Notes: a model not told the origin generated them from the sequence alone. Counted from the stretch's first letter, positions 9,547 through 21,284 are shown. The stretch is DNA of 64,000 bases from Microbacterium sp. p3-SID336 (GCF_025143365.1 NZ_JALXPE010000018.1:1-64000), one strand, 5' to 3'. Made by a program: numbers and translations.

Positions 9547-10395
9547 GTGCGCATCCGGCTCGACATCGCCTACGACGGCACCCATTTCCGCGGGTGGGCC
9601 ACGCAGCCGACGCTCCGCACCGTGCAGGGCACGCTGGAGGCGGCGCTCGCCCGGATCGTCGGCTCCGACGTGCGGTTCGTGGTCGCGGGGCGCACCGACG
9701 CCGGCGTGCACGCCACCGGCCAGGTCGCCCACGTCGACCTCGACGAGAAGCAGTGGGCGCGCATCGAGGCCAGGCACGGTCGCGCCGCCGCCGACCCCGC
9801 CGGATCCATCGCCGGCCGCATGCGCGGGGTGCTCGGGGCGTACGCCGACGTGACCGTGACGCGCTCCTCTGCCGCCCCCGAGGGCTTCGACGCGCGGTTC
9901 TCCGCCGTCTGGCGCCGATACCGCTACCGCCTCGCCGACGAGCAGGCGGGGTACGACCCCCTGCATCGCCTCGACACCACGAGCATCCGCGGGCGCCTGG
10001 ACGAGCAGGCGATGGATGCCGCCGCGCGCAGCCTCATCGGACTGCACGACTTCGCCGCCTACTGCAAGCCGCGGGAGGAGGCCACCACCATCCGCACGCT
10101 GCTCGACTACCGCTGGGAGCGCGGCGCCGACGGGGTGCTCGTCGCCGAGGTCAAGGCCGACGCGTTCTGCCACAGCATGGTGCGCGCGCTGGTCGGCGCC
10201 TGTGCGGCGGTGGGCGAGGGGCGGCTCGACGTGGACGACCTCGTGGTGCTGCGCGACGCCCTCACCAGGACGAGCGAGTTCAAGGTGCTCGCCGCGCGCG
10301 GCCTCACGCTCACCGAGGTGGGCTATCCGGCCGACGAGCTGCTGTCGGCCAGGGCGGAGCAGACACGCGCACGCCGCGACCGCGAAGCCGAGTGA
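9547..10395 (+). CDS. truA: tRNA pseudouridine(38-40) synthase TruA
   Basis: A 282-residue enzyme converting uridines 38-40 in the tRNA anticodon arm to pseudouridine. The family signature GRTDAGVHA is at residues 48-56 with catalytic Asp51, and RLDIAYDGTHFRGWATQ opens the protein as usual. The C-terminal FCHSMVRALVGA segment is the conserved second motif. Length fits the family, with an insertion around residues 75-95. GTG start supported by a -10 element six bases upstream (leaderless). In many actinobacteria truA lies next to the ribosomal-protein cluster; here rplM-rpsI is about 1 kb downstream. Confidence 0.95.
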   Translation: MRIRLDIAYDGTHFRGWATQPTLRTVQGTLEAALARIVGSDVRFVVAGRTDAGVHATGQVAHVDLDEKQWARIEARHGRAAADPAGSIAGRMRGVLGAYADVTVTRSSAAPEGFDARFSAVWRRYRYRLADEQAGYDPLHRLDTTSIRGRLDEQAMDAAARSLIGLHDFAAYCKPREEATTIRTLLDYRWERGADGVLVAEVKADAFCHSMVRALVGACAAVGEGRLDVDDLVVLRDALTRTSEFKVLAARGLTLTEVGYPADELLSARAEQTRARRDREAE

Positions 10396-10468
10396 GCCGG
10401 TGGCCCCTCGACGCGGGTGTGTCAATCCCGAGTCGGCTCCCGGCGTCGGCGGGTAGCGTGGGGACGTC

Positions 10469-11137
10469 ATGAAGGTCATCTCCTACAACCTGCGCAAGCA
10501 CCGGGCGGCCGGGGAGCTCGCCGCACTCGTCGCCGCGCACGACCCCGACATCCTGTGCCTGCAGGAGTGCGACGTGCCCGAGCTGCCCGACCGCATCGGC
10601 GGACTCGTGCTCGCCGACGCGACCCAGGGCAACCGCCTCGGCCTCGCCCTGTTCTACCGGGAGAGCACGTACCGGCTGCAGGGCATCCGGATGCTCGGGC
10701 TGAAGAAGTCGCTGCACGACCGGATCGCGAAGCCCGCGCACGAGCGCGTGCTGGGAGCTCGCCTGCGCGACATCGACGACGGCGGGGAGTTCATCGTGGC
10801 GTCGTTCCACGCGGCGCCGCTCACTGCGCTCAACTCGCTGCGGCGGCACCAGATCCGCGCCGCGCTGAGCGAGCTGGCGACGCTGGGCGAAGGGCTGCCG
10901 CAGCTCATGGTCGGCGACTACAACTACCCCGTCTTCAAGGAGAACCTGGGGCAGGCGGTGCGCGACCACGGCTATGCGCTGTCGCTCAGCGACGACCACA
11001 CGTACACGCGTTATCGGGTGTTCCGCGGGCACTATGACTTCGCCACGTCCGTCGGCTTCGAGATCGAGCGGATCACGACGCTGCCGCAGGGGTCGAGCGA
11101 TCACCGGCCGATCCTCGTGACGGTCCGCCCCGACTAG
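10469..11137 (+). CDS. Endonuclease/exonuclease/phosphatase family protein
   Basis: A 222-residue EEP-fold hydrolase. The opening MKVISYNLRKH and DILCLQECD give the Asn and Glu metal ligands, MVGDYNYP gives the GDxN-type motif and GSSDHRPILV the final SDHRP motif with the catalytic His. The fold covers DNases, sphingomyelinases and phosphatases; substrate not predictable. TAGCGT lies ten bases before the ATG, compatible with a very short leader. Confidence 0.85.
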   Translation: MKVISYNLRKHRAAGELAALVAAHDPDILCLQECDVPELPDRIGGLVLADATQGNRLGLALFYRESTYRLQGIRMLGLKKSLHDRIAKPAHERVLGARLRDIDDGGEFIVASFHAAPLTALNSLRRHQIRAALSELATLGEGLPQLMVGDYNYPVFKENLGQAVRDHGYALSLSDDHTYTRYRVFRGHYDFATSVGFEIERITTLPQGSSDHRPILVTVRPD

Positions 11138-11197
11138 GCGTCGGCCCCGCGGACGCCGAGCTCAGGGGGCGGTTCGGGGAAGACGGGTGTCGTGGTG

Positions 11198-11349
11198 TAT
11201 GCTGACTCTTTGGTGCCCTTCCCTGTACTGCGAGGAAGACGCACATCCGAACGTGAGCCCTCCACTGGCGTGTTCCTCCCTGTCGGGAAGAACCACCCCG
11301 GAGTGGGATTCACGAACCTCTCCGTTCGACACAAGAAAGCAGCACTATC
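11198..11349 (+). promoter_or_regulatory. Promoter and leader of the rplM-rpsI operon
   Basis: TATGCT at 11198-11203 is a good -10 element, giving a leader of about 140 bases before the rplM GTG. The leader holds several short inverted segments. A ribosomal-protein autoregulatory structure is possible, but I cannot assign it to a known leader family by eye. Confidence 0.5.
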
Positions 11350-11796
11350 GTGACGCGCACTTACACCCCCAAGGCTGGCGAAGTCCAGCGCGACTGGGTC
11401 GTCATCGACGCCACCGACGTCGTTCTCGGCCGTCTGGCCTCGCACGCGGCGACGCTCCTGCGTGGCAAGCACAAGCCGACCTTCGCCAACCACATCGACT
11501 CGGGTGACTTCGTCATCATCGTGAACGCGGACAAGGTCGCGCTCACGGGTCAGAAGCTCCAGAAGAAGATCGCCTACCGTCACTCCGGCTACCCGGGTGG
11601 TCTGAAGGCCGTCAACTACGCCGAGCTGCTCGAGAAGAACCCGGTCCGCGCCGTGGAGAAGGCCATCCGCGGCATGCTCCCGAAGAACAGCCTGGGCCGC
11701 CAGCAGCTGTCGAAGCTGAAGGTGTACGTCGGTGCCGAGCACCCGCACGCCGCGCAGCAGCCCCAGCCGTACACCCTCGACCAGGTCGCCCAGTAA
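11350..11796 (+). CDS. rplM: 50S ribosomal protein L13
   Basis: A 148-residue L13, full length for actinobacteria. Conserved blocks seen are [42 protein letters not shown] and the [19 protein letters not shown] signature. It binds 23S rRNA early in large-subunit assembly. GTG start, followed 26 bases after its stop by rpsI in the universal L13-S9 pair. The upstream promoter and leader begin near 11198. Confidence 0.97.
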   Translation: MTRTYTPKAGEVQRDWVVIDATDVVLGRLASHAATLLRGKHKPTFANHIDSGDFVIIVNADKVALTGQKLQKKIAYRHSGYPGGLKAVNYAELLEKNPVRAVEKAIRGMLPKNSLGRQQLSKLKVYVGAEHPHAAQQPQPYTLDQVAQ

Positions 11797-11822
11797 GCGC
11801 CGTAAAGACTAAGGACATACTC

Positions 11823-12308
11823 GTGGCTGACATCCAGGACACCACCGAAACCCCCCAGAACTTCTCCACGTCGACCCCCGAGACCGACGCAGTCGAGGCG
11901 GCTCCCCGCCCCGTGCTCAGCGTTCCGGGCGCCGCCGTCGGTCGTCGCAAGCAGGCCATCGCCCGCGTGCGTCTGATCCCCGGCTCCGGCACCATCACGG
12001 TCAACGGCCGCACGCTCGAGGACTACTTCCCGAACAAGCTGCACCAGCAGCTGATCAACGACCCGTTCACCGCGCTGAACCTCGCCGGTGCCTACGACGT
12101 GATCGCCCGCATCTCGGGCGGCGGCGACTCCGGCCAGGCCGGCGCGCTGCGTCTCGGCATCGCGCGTGCCCTCAACGGCATCGACGCGGAGAACAACCGT
12201 CCGACCCTGAAGAAGGCCGGCTTCCTGTCGCGCGACGCCCGCGTGAAGGAGCGCAAGAAGGCCGGACTCAAGAAGGCCCGTAAGGCGCCTCAGTACTCGA
12301 AGCGTTAA
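11823..12308 (+). CDS. rpsI: 30S ribosomal protein S9
   Basis: A 161-residue S9 with the conserved core [58 protein letters not shown] and the basic C-terminal tail ending in SKR that contacts tRNA in the P site. The first ~35 residues are an acidic, Thr/Glu-rich extension commonly seen in actinobacterial S9. GTG start at 11823. Co-transcribed with rplM and followed 15 bases later by glmM. Confidence 0.97.
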   Translation: MADIQDTTETPQNFSTSTPETDAVEAAPRPVLSVPGAAVGRRKQAIARVRLIPGSGTITVNGRTLEDYFPNKLHQQLINDPFTALNLAGAYDVIARISGGGDSGQAGALRLGIARALNGIDAENNRPTLKKAGFLSRDARVKERKKAGLKKARKAPQYSKR

Positions 12309-12322
12309 GGTCCACTGCTCCG

Positions 12323-13681
12323 ATGCCGATCTTTGGCACGGACGGCGTGCGAGGACTCGCCAATGGCATCCTCACCGCCGACCTGGCGCTCACCCTGGCC
12401 CAGGCGACTGCTGTCGTCCTGGGCCAGGGCCGTACCGCGGAGGCACGCAAGGCCGAAGGCAAGCGACTCACCGCCGTGGTCGCCCGTGACCCTCGGGTCT
12501 CCGGGCACTTCCTCACCGCTGCTGTCTCCGCGGGCCTCGCGTCCTCGGGCGTGGACGTGCTCGAGGCCGGGGTCATCCCGACCCCCGCGCTCGCCTTCCT
12601 CGTGGCGGATCGGGACGCCGACTTCGGCGTGATGATCTCCGCGTCGCACAACGCGGCGCCCGACAACGGCATCAAGATCTTCGCCCGCGGCGGACGCAAG
12701 CTGCCCGACGTGGTCGAGCAGCGCATCGAAGAGGCCATGCACGGCGAGATGCTGCGCCCGACCGGCGCCGGCGTCGGCCGCATCGACCGGTTCTCCGATG
12801 CGGAGGACCGCTACGTCGTGCACCTGCTCGGCTCGCTGCCGCACCGGCTGGAGGGCATCCACGTGGTGCTCGACTGCGCGCACGGCGCGGCGTCCGGCGT
12901 CTCACCGGAGACGTTCCGCGATGCGGGCGCCGAGGTGACCGTGATCGGCGCTGACCCCGACGGCTGGAACATCAACGACGGCGTCGGCTCGACCCACCTC
13001 GACAACCTCGCGGAGGCTGTGGTGCGCCTCGGCGCCGATGTGGGCATCGCGCACGACGGCGACGCCGACCGCTGCCTGGCGGTGGACGCGCAGGGCAACA
13101 TCGTCGACGGCGACCAGATCATGGCGATCCTCGCCCTGTCGATGAAGGAGCGCGGCGTCCTCACCGACGACACGCTCGTCGCCACCGTCATGAGCAACCT
13201 GGGCCTGCACGTCGCGATGCGCGAGCACGGCATCACGGTGCGCCAGACGGCCGTGGGCGACCGGTACGTGCTCGAGGACATGAACGAGGGCGGCTACGCG
13301 CTCGGCGGCGAGCAGTCCGGCCACGTCATCATGAGCGAGTTCGCCACCACGGGCGACGGCCTCCTGACGGGACTGCACCTGGTGGCCGAGATGGCCCGCC
13401 AGCAGAAGTCGATCGCCGAGCTCGCCTCGGTCATGACGGTGTACCCGCAGGTGCTGATCAACGTGCGCGACGTCGACAAGGATCGCGTCGCCGCCGACGA
13501 CACCGTGCAGGACGCGGTGCGACAGGTGGAGGCCGAGCTCGGCGACACCGGTCGCGTGCTGCTGCGCAAGTCCGGCACCGAACCGCTCGTGCGCGTGATG
13601 GTGGAGGCCGCGGACTCGGAGTCCGCCCGTGCCTACGCCGAGCGCCTCGCAGCCGTGGTGCAGGAGCGCCTCGCGCTCTGA
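12323..13681 (+). CDS. glmM: Phosphoglucosamine mutase
   Basis: A 452-residue enzyme converting glucosamine-6-phosphate to glucosamine-1-phosphate for UDP-GlcNAc and peptidoglycan synthesis. It begins [12 protein letters not shown] and carries the phosphoserine loop ISASHN (about residues 101-106), the metal loop DGDADR and the C-terminal [12 protein letters not shown] phosphate-binding motif. It follows rpsI closely, a common actinobacterial order, and glmS, acting one step earlier, lies 5.7 kb downstream. The ATG has only a weak ribosome binding site, suggesting coupling with rpsI. Confidence 0.96.
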   Translation: MPIFGTDGVRGLANGILTADLALTLAQATAVVLGQGRTAEARKAEGKRLTAVVARDPRVSGHFLTAAVSAGLASSGVDVLEAGVIPTPALAFLVADRDADFGVMISASHNAAPDNGIKIFARGGRKLPDVVEQRIEEAMHGEMLRPTGAGVGRIDRFSDAEDRYVVHLLGSLPHRLEGIHVVLDCAHGAASGVSPETFRDAGAEVTVIGADPDGWNINDGVGSTHLDNLAEAVVRLGADVGIAHDGDADRCLAVDAQGNIVDGDQIMAILALSMKERGVLTDDTLVATVMSNLGLHVAMREHGITVRQTAVGDRYVLEDMNEGGYALGGEQSGHVIMSEFATTGDGLLTGLHLVAEMARQQKSIAELASVMTVYPQVLINVRDVDKDRVAADDTVQDAVRQVEAELGDTGRVLLRKSGTEPLVRVMVEAADSESARAYAERLAAVVQERLAL

Positions 13682-13713
13682 CGCGTCTCGCGCTGAGGAC
13701 CCAGACACCTCGA

Positions 13714-13748
13714 GAACGGTCGGTCGCTGATGCAGCGGCCGGCCGTTC
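13714..13748. terminator. Terminator downstream of glmM
   Basis: Sixteen-base stem GAACGGTCGGTCGCTG with a CAGCGGCCGGCCGTTC partner (G-U wobbles) and a 3-base ATG loop, between glmM and the convergent gene ending at 13829. Confidence 0.7.
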
Positions 13749-13828
13749 CGCGTCTGTGGGCCGAGCTCGGCCGCGGACCCGGGGCGTCGGGCCGCGCGCT
13801 GCGGTGCCGCGCGCTGCGGTGCGGCGCG

Positions 13829-15280
13829 TTACGGTGCCGCGCAGATGCGGAAGTAGCCGCTGTCGGCCAGCGTCTTCGTGGCGCAGGCGCCTCCCGTGAG
13901 GCGGGGCTCGTCCGCCATCGCCGGGGCGTCGGCGAGTCCGAGGTGCGCGCCGGTGAGCACGATCGGGGCGACCGCGGCCCCCCACGGGTCGGCGGCGAGC
14001 CAGTGCACGTCGTTCTCGGCCACCCACTCCGCGAGCGGGGCCACCGCACCGCGCTGGCCCTCCAAAGTCACGTCGCGCGGCGCGAAGCAGGCCACCACGT
14101 GCAGCACGGCGCCCGCGGCCACGATCGCCGCCAGCACGCCGGCCGCTGCCGCACCGAGAGCGCGCACGGCCCGCTGCCGCCCGAGCCGCGGCACGGCCCA
14201 CACGGCGACGGCGGCGATCACGGGGAAGAAGGCGAACACGCCAGGGGCCGGGTGGCGCACCCAGAGCGGCAGCCGCGAAGCCGTCGCCCACCAGCCCACG
14301 AACGCCAGCGCGCCGACGAGCGCCGCCAGCGCATAGGCGATCACGAGGCGCTCGGAGTCGGTGGCCGTCCGCCACCGCCGCACGACCCCTGTCACCGCGA
14401 GGGCCAGGGCGAGCACGGCTCCCAGGGCGGCGACCGCTGCGGGCAGCGACCAGGAGTCCGCGAGCGTGCCGAGCTTCTGCAGCACGGAGGAGGCGGCGTC
14501 ACCCTGCCCGCCGCTGCGGACGAACCGCACGAGCGCGCGCAGATGCTCCATGAAACCGGCAGGGCCGAGGGACAGCAGCGCCGCGAGCTCCACGAGCAGG
14601 GTGGGCACTCCCACGAGCAGCAGCGGCAGCCACCCCCGGCGCAGGGTGTCGAGCAGACGCCCCCATCCGCGGCCGTCCGACAGCACCCACAGCGCCACCG
14701 CGAACGCGGGCAGCACGAGCAGGGCGATCAGCTTGGCCTGCACCGCCAGCCCCACGAGCAGCCCGGCGACCCACGCACGACGGGGGAGCACCACCAGCGC
14801 CCACACCACGAGGGCCGCCGCGGGGATCTCTCCGAGCAGATCGGCGGGCCCCTGGATCGGGGAGACGCCGGCGTCTGCGGTGAAGGCGAGCGGCACGGCG
14901 ACGGCGAGCAGCGCGGCCCAGCGACCGCCGATGCGCCGGCCCAGCACGGCGAGTCCCCCGAGGAGCAGCACCCAATACGCCAGCGGCACCAGGCGCGCCG
15001 CGATCACGGGGTCCATTCCGGTCGCGAGGGTCGCGGCCACCGGAAGGAGGACGACGGGGCCCGTGGAGATCCGCGGGTCGAACGGGGTGATGACCGAGCC
15101 GGAGAGAGCGCCGTCGCTGGCGTAGCCGAGACCGGCGAGCAGGTTGCGCGGCACGGTCAGGTTGAACGCCTCGTCCTCCCAGAAGCGCCACACCGTGAGG
15201 CTGTGCCAGGCGAGGATGACGTGCCCCGCCAGAAGGGCGACCGCGGCCGCCCAGAACAGGATGGTGCGCGCACGCGTCAT
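13829..15280 (-). CDS. Integral membrane glycosyltransferase, GT39/ArnT-like
   Basis: A 483-residue protein with about eleven membrane helices. After helix 1 comes FWEDEAFNLTVPRNLLAG, with the acidic DE pair that in PMT/ArnT-type (GT-C) enzymes handles the polyprenyl-phosphate sugar donor. The C-terminal ~80 residues form an extracytoplasmic segment with two late cysteines. The ATG at 15280 overlaps the stop of the upstream GT2-like sequence (ATGA). A GT2 enzyme making a polyprenyl-phosphate sugar plus a GT-C enzyme using it is a common pair. Acceptor and sugar are unknown. A longer in-frame reading enters the GT2 region and is rejected. Confidence 0.75.
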   Translation of the reverse strand: MTRARTILFWAAAVALLAGHVILAWHSLTVWRFWEDEAFNLTVPRNLLAGLGYASDGALSGSVITPFDPRISTGPVVLLPVAATLATGMDPVIAARLVPLAYWVLLLGGLAVLGRRIGGRWAALLAVAVPLAFTADAGVSPIQGPADLLGEIPAAALVVWALVVLPRRAWVAGLLVGLAVQAKLIALLVLPAFAVALWVLSDGRGWGRLLDTLRRGWLPLLLVGVPTLLVELAALLSLGPAGFMEHLRALVRFVRSGGQGDAASSVLQKLGTLADSWSLPAAVAALGAVLALALAVTGVVRRWRTATDSERLVIAYALAALVGALAFVGWWATASRLPLWVRHPAPGVFAFFPVIAAVAVWAVPRLGRQRAVRALGAAAAGVLAAIVAAGAVLHVVACFAPRDVTLEGQRGAVAPLAEWVAENDVHWLAADPWGAAVAPIVLTGAHLGLADAPAMADEPRLTGGACATKTLADSGYFRICAAP

Positions 15281-15963
15281 CGCGCGACGGGCTCCGGGCG
15301 TCGGACGGCGCGCAGCGGAGCGGACGGCCGCAGCGAGAGCCGCCAGGCCTCGCCGAGCGCGGTGCGCACGAAGGCGCGCAGGCGCTTGGGCGGCAGCGTG
15401 ACGCCGGCGCCGCGCCCCCACATGGTGCCGGTGGCGGATTCGCCGCGCCGCGGGATGCTGGCCACCCGCAGGTAGCGCACGCGGAAGCCCGCCCTGGCCT
15501 CGGCGAGCGAGAAGTGCACGTGCGGCACCGTCGCATCGGCGGGGACCGCCTCGATCAGGGCACGCAGGGCGTCGGGGCGGTACGCGCGCAGCGGCGTGTT
15601 CACGTCCGGGATGCGGCGGCCGGCGGCCACGGCGATCATCAGGCCGACCGCCCCGGTGAGCGCGCGGCGGTACCAGGGGTCCGTGCGACCGTCGCGCACG
15701 CCGTGGACCACGTCGGCGTCTGCGGCGGTGAGCGCGCCGATCAGTCGCGGGAAGTCGCTGCCGAGGAACTGTCCGTCCCCGTCCACGTGCACGAGCACCT
15801 CGGGGTCGACGGCGAGACCTGCCCGGTATGCGGCCAGCGCGGTGGGGCCGTGCCCGCGGTTGACCGCCTGCACCTCGACCACCGTGTCGTCGACGCCGTC
15901 GAAAACACCGGCGGTCGTGTCGGTGGAGCGGTCGTCGGCGATGTGGAAGGTAGTTCCACGTCT
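15277..15963 (-). pseudogene. 5'-truncated GT2 family glycosyltransferase
   Basis: From 15951 the frame reads TFHIADDRSTD, the DDxSTD nucleotide-sugar motif, then VNRGHGPTALAAY, VHVDGDGQF (the DxD-type metal site), and a normal DPM-synthase-like C-terminus to 15277. The first ~35-45 residues of the domain, including the VVIPxYNE strand, are missing: an in-frame TGA lies at 15964-15966. None of the three frames back to 16049 encodes that strand, and there is no ATG or GTG before the nucleotide motif. The first usable start is a GTG at 15882, which would begin after the motif. Probably a decayed remnant or an assembly error. Confidence 0.65.
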
Positions 15964-15975
15964 TCAACCCCTCGC

Positions 15976-16000
15976 GCATCCCACGGGGAGCTCGGGATGC
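15976..16000 (-). terminator. Weak hairpin after the tyrosine phosphatase gene
   Basis: Seven-base stem GCATCCC / GGGATGC at 15976-15982 and 15994-16000, about 50 bases past the phosphatase stop and just before the truncated GT2 frame. Confidence 0.4.
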
Positions 16001-16048
16001 CTGCATGAGATGAGCATAAGGGGATCGATTCGCCGCAGCGGGTGTTGC

Positions 16049-16870
16049 TCAGGCGATGGCGTCGCGCACGATCCGCTCCACCTCGGCCAGCGCCGGGGTG
16101 AGCTGGGACGCCGACAGCGCATAGGTGTCGCGCGAGCGGCGGTACGGGTCGACGACGTCGTCGTCCTCCGGCGGCGCGGCGGTGAGACCGCGCTGATCGT
16201 TGAGGGCGCGCAGGACGGCGGCGAAGCGCTCGGCAGGAGAGGAACCGGCCGCCTCGGCGGCAGCGCGCGCGTCGGCGTCGCTGAGGGTGGCGGCCAGACG
16301 CGCGAACTCGCGCACCGTGAACGTGCGGCGGAGGATGCTGGGCATCATCTTCACCGCATGAGAGCGGTGCTCCCTCGCCATGGTCAGCACGAGGTCGGCG
16401 TCGGCGAGGTACGGCTCCACCAGATAGCGCGCCTGGTGCGCGGTCGCCAGCGACGACGTGACACCGGCCTGTGCGGCCAGCTCGAGCGCCTGCTCCGGCA
16501 TGCCGTGGCCGACCAGCGCATGGGTGCCGGCGCTGTGGACGCGCACGCCGAGGGGCTCGAGGCGCTGGCGCAGCATGACCTCCGCGAGCGGCGAGCGGCA
16601 GATGTTGCCCGTGCACACCGTGAGGATCGTGAGGCCGCGCGGCGCGTCGGCGGCGGGCTGCCCGAGCAGGGCATCGAGGGGACCGTGGCGCGGCGGCTCG
16701 ACCGGGGCGAACTCGCGCGGTGCGGCGTCGAGTGGTGCGGGAGTCGCGGGTGCGGGAGTCGCGGGTGCGGGCGACGCGGGGGACGGCGCGGTCGCGGCGG
16801 CGGCCTGCTGTTCGCGCCAGGCGCGGCGGCTCATGCCGGGCGGGGGGCCGTCGGGGTGGTGCGGGTTCAC
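16049..16870 (-). CDS. Low-molecular-weight protein tyrosine phosphatase
   Basis: A 273-residue protein. The P-loop CTGNICR (Cys86 to Arg92) followed by SPLAE, and the late DPYRRSRDTY segment supplying the catalytic Asp, define the LMW-PTP family. Unusual is the ~75-residue N-terminal extension, rich in Ala and Pro with SPASPAPATPAPATPAP-type repeats from a short DNA tandem repeat. Such phosphatases often act on exopolysaccharide tyrosine kinases, and the neighbouring glycosyltransferases fit that. The GTG start overlaps the vanZ-like stop by four bases. Confidence 0.87.
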   Translation of the reverse strand: MNPHHPDGPPPGMSRRAWREQQAAAATAPSPASPAPATPAPATPAPLDAAPREFAPVEPPRHGPLDALLGQPAADAPRGLTILTVCTGNICRSPLAEVMLRQRLEPLGVRVHSAGTHALVGHGMPEQALELAAQAGVTSSLATAHQARYLVEPYLADADLVLTMAREHRSHAVKMMPSILRRTFTVREFARLAATLSDADARAAAEAAGSSPAERFAAVLRALNDQRGLTAAPPEDDDVVDPYRRSRDTYALSASQLTPALAEVERIVRDAIA

Positions 16871-17343
16871 GACACCAGCCTAGGGCGCTCCCGCCCCGGA
16901 CGACCCGGGGCGAACAGGCGCACCAGCACCAGGGCGGCCAGGGCGCCGATGAGCGTGCCCGTGGTGTTCGCGATCACGTCGCTGAGGGTCGGGAAGCGCG
17001 AGGGCATCAGGCCCTGCACGGTCTCGATGACCACGCTCATCAGCCCGCCCGTCAGCACGACCTGCCACGTCCGCAGCCGCGGCAGCGCGAAGGCGAGCAG
17101 CAGTCCGACCGGCACGAACAGCGCCACGTTCGCGAGCACCTCCAGCACCATCGCGCTGCGCGTGTAGGAGGCGAGACCGGCGTCGGCCACCCAGGAGGCG
17201 ACGAGGCCGACGAGCCCGGTGACCTTCGCGGAGACCGAGGCGGGAAGCCACACCGTGAAGCCCACGAACAGCAGGTAGCCGACCAGGGCCGCACGGGCCG
17301 CCATCGCGCCGGGGCGGGCGGGTGCGACGGCGGTGGAGGTCAT
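16867..17343 (-). CDS. VanZ-like membrane protein
   Basis: A 158-residue protein with four to five membrane helices. The VanZ family signature is seen as VLANVALFVPVGLLLAF and ETVQGLMPSRFPTLSDVIANTTGTLIG, with the conserved R-x-x-x-x-x-D-V-x-x-N-T pattern. VanZ is linked to teicoplanin resistance in enterococci, but most relatives have unknown roles in the envelope. Same strand and overlapping with the phosphatase gene; the Ppx/GppA gene ends only five bases upstream. Confidence 0.85.
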   Translation of the reverse strand: MTSTAVAPARPGAMAARAALVGYLLFVGFTVWLPASVSAKVTGLVGLVASWVADAGLASYTRSAMVLEVLANVALFVPVGLLLAFALPRLRTWQVVLTGGLMSVVIETVQGLMPSRFPTLSDVIANTTGTLIGALAALVLVRLFAPGRPGRERPRLVS

Positions 17344-17347
17344 CGGG

Positions 17348-18319
17348 TCATGCTAGCCGCGGGGGGTGTGCGCGGCTCTCAGGTTCGACCGCACTGCTGT
17401 GCTGCTCGATGTAGCGCAGCAGCACACCCTCGCGCAGCGCCCAGGGGGACACCTCCAGCTCCTCCACCTGCAGGGCGGTCATGGCCGCGTGCAGGGCGAC
17501 GGCCGCGGCGACGATCTGGAACGTGCGGTCGGGGGTGATGCCAGGCAGCTCCTGTCGCGCCGAGGCGGGGAGCCGCGCGAGCCGGGGGATCCACGAGCCC
17601 AGCGCCGTGCGCGGCAGCAGCATCCGATCGATCCCGGACCAGCCGGGCACCGGGTAGCCGACCAGGCGGGCGAGCGAGCGGATCGCCTTGGAGGAGCCGA
17701 CGACGTGATCCGGCCGGGGCAGGGCGCGGAAGCGCGGCAGTACAGGCTCCAGCGTGGCCGCGGCGTGCGCGCGCAGTCGCTCCACGTCGTCCTCGCCCGG
17801 CGGATCGGACGGGAGGAACCGGACGGTCATCCGGCCGGCGCCGAGGGGGACGGACGCCGCGACGTCCGGCAGCTCCTCGGCGCCGGCGGCGATCTCCAGC
17901 GACCCGCCGCCGATGTCGAGCAGCAGCAGCTGCCCGGCCGACCAGCCGAACCAGCGCCGCACCGCCAGGAACGTGAGCTCGGCCTCGGTCTCGCCGTCGA
18001 GCACCTGCAGCGGCTGCCCCAGCGCGGTTTCGATCCGGGCGATCACCTCCGCCCCGTTGGCGGCGTCGCGCACCGCGCTCGTGGCCGTCGCGAGCAGCGC
18101 GTCGACGCGTTCCTCGGCGGCGACGCGGCGCGCCTGGGTCACCGCGGCCTCCAGCGCGCGCACGCCGTCTTCGGCGATCGCCCCGTCGGGGGTGAGGTAC
18201 CGCATGAGCCGCAGCACCGTCCGATCGCTCGTCGTGGCGAGCGGTCTTCCGCCGGGGCGCACGTCCGCCGCGAGCATGTGGACGGTGTTGGACCCGATGT
18301 CGAGGACTCCCAAGCGCAC
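17348..18319 (-). CDS. Ppx/GppA-family exopolyphosphatase or pppGpp phosphatase
   Basis: A 323-residue ASKHA-fold phosphatase. Visible motifs are [11 protein letters not shown] (phosphate 1), [21 protein letters not shown] and [12 protein letters not shown] (phosphate 2). The short length matches the actinobacterial Ppx1 type lacking the C-terminal HD-like domain. It releases phosphate from polyphosphate and possibly converts pppGpp to ppGpp. Divergent from coaA with only 36 bases between starts, so their promoters overlap. Confidence 0.9.
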   Translation of the reverse strand: MRLGVLDIGSNTVHMLAADVRPGGRPLATTSDRTVLRLMRYLTPDGAIAEDGVRALEAAVTQARRVAAEERVDALLATATSAVRDAANGAEVIARIETALGQPLQVLDGETEAELTFLAVRRWFGWSAGQLLLLDIGGGSLEIAAGAEELPDVAASVPLGAGRMTVRFLPSDPPGEDDVERLRAHAAATLEPVLPRFRALPRPDHVVGSSKAIRSLARLVGYPVPGWSGIDRMLLPRTALGSWIPRLARLPASARQELPGITPDRTFQIVAAAVALHAAMTALQVEELEVSPWALREGVLLRYIEQHSSAVEPESRAHPPRLA

Positions 18320-18343
18320 GGGATGAGACTACTCGCGCGCCGT

Positions 18344-18349
18344 TACGAT
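18344..18349 (+). promoter_or_regulatory. -10 element of coaA, leaderless
   Basis: TACGAT followed by exactly six bases and the coaA GTG, inside the 36-base divergent gap. No room remains for a leader with a ribosome binding site. Confidence 0.55.
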
Positions 18350-18355
18350 GGACGC

Positions 18356-19300
18356 GTGACCACCGCCGACCCCACGCTGCCGCTGTCGCCGTACCGGGAG
18401 ATCGGGCGCGCGGAGTGGGCGCGTCTCGCCGCGGGGCTGGATCAGCCGCTCACCGAGACGGAGGTCGTGGAGCTGCGCGGCATCGGCGACCGCCTCGACC
18501 TGACCGAGGTGCGGGAGGTGTACCTGCCGCTGAGCCGGCTGCTGAGCCTCTACGCCACCTCCACGAAGCAGCTCGGCGCCGCGACCTCGTCGTTCCTGCA
18601 GGAGGACGACAGCACGACCCCGTTCGTGGTGGGGGTCGCGGGCTCGGTCGCGGTCGGCAAGTCCACGATCGCCCGACTGCTGCGGGAGCTCATGAGCCGG
18701 TGGCCGGGCACCCCGCGGGTCGAGCTGGTCACGACCGACGGCTTCCTCTACCCGAACGCCGAACTGGAGCGGCGCGGGCTGATGGACCGCAAGGGCTTCC
18801 CCGAGTCGTACGACCGCAGGGCGCTCATCGAGTTCCTGACCGAGGTGAAGAGCGGGGCCGCCGAGGTGCGCGCGCCCTTCTACTCCCACATGCGCTACGA
18901 CATCGTGCCGGACGCGCACGTGGTGGTGCGGCGACCGGACGTCGTCATCGTGGAGGGGCTGAACGTGCTGCAGCCGCCGCCCGCCCCGAACGACGTCGCC
19001 GTGAGCGATCTCTTCGACTTCTCGATCTTCGTGGACGCCGACACCTCGCACATCGAGAAGTGGTACGTGGACCGCTTCCTCGCGCTGCGTCAGGGCGCCT
19101 TCAGCAACCCGTCCTCCTACTTCAACGTGTTCGCGCACCTCACCGACGAGGAGGCGATCACCACGGCGCTCGGCTACTGGAACGAGATCAACATGCCGAA
19201 CCTCGTGGAGAACGTGATGCCCACCCGGCACCGCGCCCGGCTGGTGCTGCGCAAGGGCCCGGATCACGACGTGGAGAGCGTCCTGCTGCGCAAGCTCTGA
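18356..19300 (+). CDS. coaA: Type I pantothenate kinase
   Basis: A 314-residue kinase catalysing the first step of coenzyme A synthesis. It opens with [11 protein letters not shown], has the Walker [10 protein letters not shown] at about residues 96-104, then [27 protein letters not shown] and [10 protein letters not shown], all type I PanK blocks, and ends with the [19 protein letters not shown] C-terminus. Length is typical. The GTG start at 18356 is chosen from the -10 spacing and homology; the open frame extends about 1 kb further upstream opposite the phosphatase gene, which is spurious. No partner gene is co-transcribed. Confidence 0.96.
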   Translation: MTTADPTLPLSPYREIGRAEWARLAAGLDQPLTETEVVELRGIGDRLDLTEVREVYLPLSRLLSLYATSTKQLGAATSSFLQEDDSTTPFVVGVAGSVAVGKSTIARLLRELMSRWPGTPRVELVTTDGFLYPNAELERRGLMDRKGFPESYDRRALIEFLTEVKSGAAEVRAPFYSHMRYDIVPDAHVVVRRPDVVIVEGLNVLQPPPAPNDVAVSDLFDFSIFVDADTSHIEKWYVDRFLALRQGAFSNPSSYFNVFAHLTDEEAITTALGYWNEINMPNLVENVMPTRHRARLVLRKGPDHDVESVLLRKL

Positions 19301-19364
19301 CCGATCGCCCGGCCCACGCTATTGTTCGGACGACTCGCAAAAATCGCGTCTTACCCTGTATCTC

Positions 19365-21212
<1,848 letters not shown>

Positions 21213-21229
21213 TCCGCCGATCGTCGCAC

Positions 21230-21264
21230 GAACGGCCCCGTCCCGCTTCGGGGCGGGGCCGTTC
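21230..21264 (+). terminator. Terminator of glmS
   Basis: Long GC stem GAACGGCCCCGTCCCG with GGGGCGGGGCCGTTC around a short CTTC loop, 17 bases after the glmS stop. Confidence 0.85.
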
Positions 21265-21272
21265 CGCGCGAG

Positions 21273-21278
21273 TAGGCT
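21273..21278 (+). promoter_or_regulatory. -10 element of the acpS operon, leaderless
   Basis: TAGGCT, six bases, then the acpS GTG at 21285, just past the glmS terminator. Confidence 0.6.
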
Positions 21279-21284
21279 GAACGG

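Noticed and set aside
13730..15475. A 581-codon plus-strand frame opposite the membrane glycosyltransferase
   Set aside because: Translation is His/Arg/Gln-rich without motifs, while the minus strand encodes a clean multi-helix protein.
19301..19364. glmS ribozyme
   Set aside because: Only 64 bases lie upstream, none resembling the ribozyme core, and a -10 element sits seven bases before the ATG.
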